Of a DNA stretch of 17,339 nucleotides, positions 14,358 through 17,339 are shown piece by piece. The number at the start of each line of letters is the position of its first letter. Within the stretch, counting starts at the first letter, position 1. A program made the position numbers and the translations under genes. The stretch covers positions 1 to 17,339 of the forward strand of contig DCDC01000012.1 of assembly GCA_002316225.1 (NCBI GenBank), written 5' to 3'. The stretch is from Firmicutes bacterium UBA1065 (GTDB taxonomy: Bacteria > Bacillota > Clostridia > Tissierellales > Sedimentibacteraceae). Below the pieces are notes generated by a model that saw only the letters and a program-made list of their open reading frames with translations, did no database searches and was not told the DNA's origin.

Positions 14358-15002
14358 CTATTTTATCAATGTAACTGCCAATCCATCCCCCAAAGGGAGG
14401 ACTGAGGTAACGAATCTCTCATCATGAGATATGTATTTCAGGTAATCCCTCAAATTCCTTACCAAGGTTTTCTTTCTTCTCACAACCAGGTCATCAGTGG
14501 CTATCATGCCTTGATACAAGACATTGTCTGAAAGAATGATTCCTCCCGGTTTCATCATCTTTAAGCACTTGTCAAAGAATACCCTGTAATAGCTCTTGGC
14601 TGCATCTATAAAGGCCAGGTCAAAGCATCCTTCGATTTCATCCAGCTTGTCGACAGCATCCCCGAAACATACACGGATTTTGTCTTCAAGGCCAAAATCC
14701 ATTATATTTTTTAATGCTTCCCTGTAAAACTTTTCGCTTCTTTCGAAGGTGACCACCCTTCCTTCATCATTCATGGCCTTGGACATGAATATGGCGGAAT
14801 ATCCCACATTAGTGCCTATTTCTATTATGTTTTTGGCATTCAAAAGCTTTATTACAAGTTTAATAAACTGCCCCACCTCTTTGTGGATGATGGGAAGGTT
14901 CCTTTCCTCGCAATATTCTCTGAATTTATTTAATTTTTCATCATCCTCTTTAATGAGGCCGTTAATGTATGAATCAATGTATTCTCTGTTAATATTGTCC
15001 AT
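14358..15002 (-). CDS. trmR: SAM-dependent O-methyltransferase, probable tRNA 5-hydroxyuridine methyltransferase TrmR (YrrM)
   Basis: A 214-residue class I methyltransferase of the COMT-like group. Motif I EIGTNVGYSA (61-70) binds SAM, E87 should hold the ribose, and the metal ligands D133 (AFIDAAKSYY) and D159-N160 (LSDN) are present. The length matches B. subtilis YrrM (TrmR), which methylates 5-hydroxyuridine to 5-methoxyuridine at the wobble position. The gene order mltG - trmR - U32 mirrors yrrL - yrrM - yrrNO, which supports that role over a small-molecule methyltransferase. The ribosome site is weak (TAGGT), 27 bases after mltG, so translation may depend on the operon transcript. Confidence 0.88.
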   Translation of the reverse strand: MDNINREYIDSYINGLIKEDDEKLNKFREYCEERNLPIIHKEVGQFIKLVIKLLNAKNIIEIGTNVGYSAIFMSKAMNDEGRVVTFERSEKFYREALKNIMDFGLEDKIRVCFGDAVDKLDEIEGCFDLAFIDAAKSYYRVFFDKCLKMMKPGGIILSDNVLYQGMIATDDLVVRRKKTLVRNLRDYLKYISHDERFVTSVLPLGDGLAVTLIK

Positions 15003-15029
15003 GCTTTATACCTATTAAGTAGTCCCAGC

Positions 15030-16046
15030 TTAATTCAAATATTCGTTAGCCGCATCTATATGCTCATCATAAGTGTTTGAGAAATAATGGGATCCGTCTC
15101 CCTTTGCCACAAAGTACAAATAATCAACATCAGCAGGCTCCAATACAGCCAATATGGATACCTTGCCCGGCGAATTAATTGGGGTCGGGGGCAGGCCTTC
15201 CACTATATAAGTATTGTAAGGAGAATCAATTTCAATATCTTCGTAAGTAAGCCTTTCCTTCCAAACGCCGTGAGCATAGTTTACTGTTGCACAGGATTGA
15301 AGCTTCATGTTGATTTTAAGGCGATTTAAAAACACCTTTGCCACCTCGTCCCTTTCATCATCCAAAAGGGCTTCCTTTTCAACTATGCTGGCTAAATTTA
15401 TAACCTGGTCAAAAGTCAGGCTGGTTTTACCCATCCTGGGCTTGATTTCTTCCCTATAAAACTTGTCAAATTCCCTTAAAAGAACCCTAATTATATCTTC
15501 CTCCCTTGAATCGGCATAAACATTGTAGGTGTCAGGCATCAGGTATCCCTGGAGGTTTGTAAGGGATGAATCCTTGAAGAATTCAAAATCATCCTTGAAA
15601 ATTTCGGGAGCTTCCATCAATTCTATGAATTTGTCGTAGCTTAATCCTGTCTGGTCTGCCAAAGCCTGGGCCATTTCTTCCTTAGTCAACCCTTCTATAA
15701 CGGTTATATTGTAAGTATTGCCTGATTTGCCTCCCTTTATCAGGGTATTTAACAGCTCATCCACGTTCATGTTTCTTGAGAGAACATAGGTTCCTGCTTT
15801 TAATTTTGCATCCGAGCCGGTCCTCTCGGCATGGTATTTAAAGACTCGTATATTTGAAATCAAATTATTTTCATGCAATATTTGAGCAATATCGTTAGTT
15901 GTGCTTCCGGAAGGAATTTCAACGGTGATTGGGGTTTTGTCGTTTATGTCAACAGCCTTTAAGCCTTCTTCCACATAATTGTTTATATATAGATAGGCCG
16001 CTCCTATTATTAACACGATAAAAACCAAGGCAATTAACTTTTTCAT
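15030..16046 (-). CDS. mltG: Endolytic murein transglycosylase MltG (YrrL/YceG)
   Basis: A 338-residue membrane-bound YceG-like enzyme that cuts new peptidoglycan strands and is thought to set their length. I start it at ATG 16046, because GGAGG lies four bases upstream; the longer frame to 16091 has no such site. The N-terminus is MKK and one membrane segment (about 4-20). A LysM-like region follows (ITVEIPSGSTTNDIAQIL), then the catalytic domain with ASIVEKE (219-225), whose first glutamate (223) is the catalytic residue by family comparison. NYAHG and TPINSPGK near the C-terminus are also conserved. The length is usual for Firmicutes. It leads the operon with trmR and the U32 gene. Confidence 0.94.
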   Translation of the reverse strand: MKKLIALVFIVLIIGAAYLYINNYVEEGLKAVDINDKTPITVEIPSGSTTNDIAQILHENNLISNIRVFKYHAERTGSDAKLKAGTYVLSRNMNVDELLNTLIKGGKSGNTYNITVIEGLTKEEMAQALADQTGLSYDKFIELMEAPEIFKDDFEFFKDSSLTNLQGYLMPDTYNVYADSREEDIIRVLLREFDKFYREEIKPRMGKTSLTFDQVINLASIVEKEALLDDERDEVAKVFLNRLKINMKLQSCATVNYAHGVWKERLTYEDIEIDSPYNTYIVEGLPPTPINSPGKVSILAVLEPADVDYLYFVAKGDGSHYFSNTYDEHIDAANEYLN

Positions 16047-16082
16047 ATTTCCTCCATGAGATAAAATTTCGAAATCCCTTAA

Positions 16083-16111
16083 ATTATACAACCTTTCATT
16101 AATAAATACAA
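16083..16111 (-). promoter_or_regulatory. Promoter of mltG-trmR-U32
   Basis: On the minus strand a perfect TATAAT (16083-16088) is preceded, after 17 bases, by TTGTAT (16106-16111), which matches the first three bases of the -35 consensus. It lies 36 bases upstream of the chosen mltG start, which supports that shorter start because the longer frame would begin close to the -10. Confidence 0.55.
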
Positions 16112-16197
16112 TATTTTAAAAAATTAACAGTATAATAATCTTTTGAATGGTTAATATAATATTGCTTATTGCTTTTGATGAGAGAGGGTTGATTGTA

Positions 16198-16440
16198 TTG
16201 GACAAATTGAACACTGGTAACACTCCCGATTTAACCAAAGCAGTTAATTTAGATGTGTTGAGATTAAGAAGAGATGGTCAATACAGTTTACCTGATGATA
16301 TAAGCGGTAAGCTGACTCCGAATTTGAACGCGACTAGCATGAAGTCGAATAAAAGAATGGAAGATAAGAGTATTGTAAACAATAAACCATCTCAGTTCAG
16401 GCCAGTATTAGGTGTAAACTTTCACAACATCAAAAAGTAA
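16198..16440 (+). CDS. Small basic protein of unknown function (80 residues)
   Basis: I do not recognise this protein. The best start is TTG 16198, with GAGAGGG (16182-16188) nine bases before it; the ATG at 16147 has no ribosome site. The 80-residue product has no cysteine or tryptophan, no signal peptide and no membrane segment. It is hydrophilic and net basic (I count 14 K+R against 8 D+E), with a central LPDDISGKLTPNLNATS and a C-terminal QFRPVLGVNFHNIKK. Two stop codons in a row (TAATAA) are followed within 11 bases by a clear terminator, which argues that this is a real, separately ended gene. Its base composition and codon choice (for example GCG) look a little different from its neighbours. 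It lies between the mltG promoter and a peroxiredoxin gene. Confidence 0.6.
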   Translation: MDKLNTGNTPDLTKAVNLDVLRLRRDGQYSLPDDISGKLTPNLNATSMKSNKRMEDKSIVNNKPSQFRPVLGVNFHNIKK

Positions 16441-16451
16441 TAAGCGTTAAT

Positions 16452-16486
16452 AACCGGTGACCTATAAGGTCGCCGGTTGTTTATTT
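16452..16486 (+). terminator. Rho-independent terminator of the 80-residue gene
   Basis: The stem CCGGTGACC (16454-16462) / GGTCGCCGG (16468-16476) has one G-T wobble, a TATAA loop and extension by A-T pairs on both sides. It is followed by TTGTTTATTT. It isolates the small gene from the peroxiredoxin gene. Confidence 0.85.
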
Positions 16487-16498
16487 GCAAAATTTCGA

Positions 16499-16526
16499 AC
16501 TATATCGTATGTCCTCTCATATAATA
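16499..16526 (+). promoter_or_regulatory. Peroxiredoxin promoter, possible sigma-K type
   Basis: CATATAATA (16518-16526) is the same nine bases as upstream of sigK. AC at 16499-16500 lies 17 bases before it, the spacing known for sigma-K promoters (AC-N16/17-CATAnnnTA). The box also contains TATAAT, so a sigma-A promoter is possible, but I find no good TTGACA at 16-18 bases. It lies 25 bases before the gene. Confidence 0.45.
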
Positions 16527-16551
16527 AATAAAATTAATATGGGAGGTAGAC

Positions 16552-17244
16552 ATGATCAATAACATAGAGGTCGAACGTCCTAGAGAGTGTTTGACAATAG
16601 GAAGAATTGCCCCCGATTTTACGGCCGTGACCACGGAAGGTATCATAACCTTGTCCCAATACAGGGGCAGGTGGGTATTATTGTTTTCGCATCCCGGGGA
16701 TTTCACTCCTGTATGCACCTCGGAATTCATTGCATTTGCCCAGCTTTATCCTGAATTTGAAAAAAGAAACGTCCAGCTCTTAGGAGTCAGCATTGATTCA
16801 AACCCTGCACATATAGGCTGGCTTTACGACATTTATTTGATGACGGGAATTGTAATGCCTTTTCCCCTTATTGCAGACAGGGATGCACATGTTGCAGAAC
16901 TCTACGGCATGGTTAACCCGGACAGAGTTTATGAGCTGAGCGTAAGAGATGTATTCATTATTGACCCCAACCAAAGAATAAGGGCGATTTTAACTTATCC
17001 TGCTTCAAACGGCAGAAACATGTATGAATTATTGCGGCTGATAGATGCCCTCCAGGTGTCTACTACATATGGTGTAAGCACTCCTGCCAACTGGATGCCG
17101 GGAGACCCGGTAATCGTTCCGGTCGCAAGCACCCTTGAAGAAGCATTGGAAAGGGGCACCACTTCGCTGGATGATTTGACATGCTTTGCCTGGTGGTATT
17201 GTTTTACGGATTTATCCGACCTGACTCCTTTACCCAAACCATAA
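16552..17244 (+). CDS. Prx6-type peroxiredoxin
   Basis: A 230-residue thiol peroxidase that reduces hydrogen and organic peroxides. The active-site loop HPGDFTPVCTSE places the peroxidatic cysteine at C55 (TGC, not a selenocysteine UGA). The distal conserved arginine is probably R132 in SVRDVFIIDP. The C-terminal extension, with LTYPASNGRNMYELLRLIDALQ and NWMPGDPVIVP, is that of the Prx6 subfamily. C211 and C217 in CFAWWYC match the spaced C-terminal cysteine pair seen in archaeal Prx6 enzymes such as that of Aeropyrum pernix, so resolution may use them. GGGAGG is close before the ATG. No reductase gene is adjacent. The promoter suggests possible expression in the sporulating mother cell. Confidence 0.93.
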   Translation: MINNIEVERPRECLTIGRIAPDFTAVTTEGIITLSQYRGRWVLLFSHPGDFTPVCTSEFIAFAQLYPEFEKRNVQLLGVSIDSNPAHIGWLYDIYLMTGIVMPFPLIADRDAHVAELYGMVNPDRVYELSVRDVFIIDPNQRIRAILTYPASNGRNMYELLRLIDALQVSTTYGVSTPANWMPGDPVIVPVASTLEEALERGTTSLDDLTCFAWWYCFTDLSDLTPLPKP

Positions 17245-17251
17245 CACTCTT

Positions 17252-17275
17252 TGTCATCATGAGCGTGAACAAAGT
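17252..17275. repeat. Decayed partial copy of the 6228-type repeat
   Basis: TGTCATCATGAGCGT (17252-17266) and the bases after it align with the left end of the element at 6228 (TGTCATCCTGAGCGT), with similarity continuing for about nine further bases. The right half of that element is absent; a different palindrome follows. It lies eight bases after the peroxiredoxin stop codon. Confidence 0.5.
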
Positions 17276-17276
17276 A

Positions 17277-17311
17277 CGGTGCCAGGCACCAATTATTGGT
17301 GCCTGGCACCG
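17277..17311. repeat. 35-bp perfect palindrome, REP-like
   Basis: CGGTGCCAGGCACC (17277-17290) is followed by AATTATT and GGTGCCTGGCACCG (17298-17311), and the inner bases also pair around T17294. Each arm is itself a near palindrome (GGTGCC-A-GGCACC), so two small hairpins or one long one can form. There is no T-run, so it is not a standard terminator. Such GGTGCCTGGCACC units look like repetitive extragenic palindromes; no mobilising protein is in the window. A smaller TCTAAA/TTTAGA hairpin follows at 17314-17330. Confidence 0.75.
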
Positions 17312-17339
17312 CATCTAAATGAGCTTTAGAACTATTCGT

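Noticed and set aside
16552..17244. Possible selenoprotein, given selA and selB in the window
   Set aside because: The active-site codon of the peroxiredoxin is TGC for Cys55, and there is no in-frame TGA in any called gene.
17277..17311. Terminator of the peroxiredoxin gene
   Set aside because: The hairpin is strong, but no T-run follows on either side, so I class it as a REP-like palindrome; it may still slow transcription.

Overview
The window reads as chromosome of a low-GC, endospore-forming Gram-positive bacterium of the Clostridia type. The reasons are an intact sporulation sigma-K gene, strong GGAGG-type ribosome binding sites with ATG, GTG and TTG starts, a bacterial selenocysteine system (selA and selB), and a yrrL-yrrM-yrrO-like block known from Firmicutes. 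I cannot name the genus. No phage, insertion sequence, CRISPR array, rRNA or tRNA gene is visible.

Layout. From 1 to about 4850 everything is on the minus strand: comEA, selA and selB form a tight operon behind a good promoter at 4828-4855, followed by an OmpR/PhoB-type response regulator with its own promoter and a terminator at 45-73. A D-Ala-D-Ala carboxypeptidase (4940-6226, plus) is transcribed divergently from comEA. It converges on a long minus-strand operon across a 64-bp MITE-like palindromic element (6228-6291). That operon runs from 11448 down to 6336: PHP phosphatase, mannose-family PTS IIA, IIB and a fused IIC-IID, then nadD, yqeK, rsfS and ridA. Two ATGA stop/start overlaps (8248-8251 and 7091-7094) couple it internally. 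A sugar-uptake module is thus joined to the NAD-synthesis and ribosome-silencing cluster.

From 11584 to 13121 on the plus strand are a Met/Pro-rich repeat protein of unknown function and sigK, separated by a strong terminator. sigK converges, with only two bases between stop codons, on the minus-strand operon mltG - trmR (O-methyltransferase) - U32 protein. The last two probably make 5-methoxyuridine at tRNA position 34. The right end carries an unrecognised 80-residue gene with its own terminator, and a Prx6-type peroxiredoxin. A 35-bp perfect palindrome and a decayed relative of the 6228 element follow.

The most interesting points: the IIC-IID fusion coupled to nadD; the methionine-rich tandem-repeat protein beside sigK; an identical CATATAATA box upstream of both sigK and the peroxiredoxin, suggesting mother-cell expression of the latter; the two related palindromic elements; and the orphan 80-residue gene. 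I see no clear new defence or enzymatic system.
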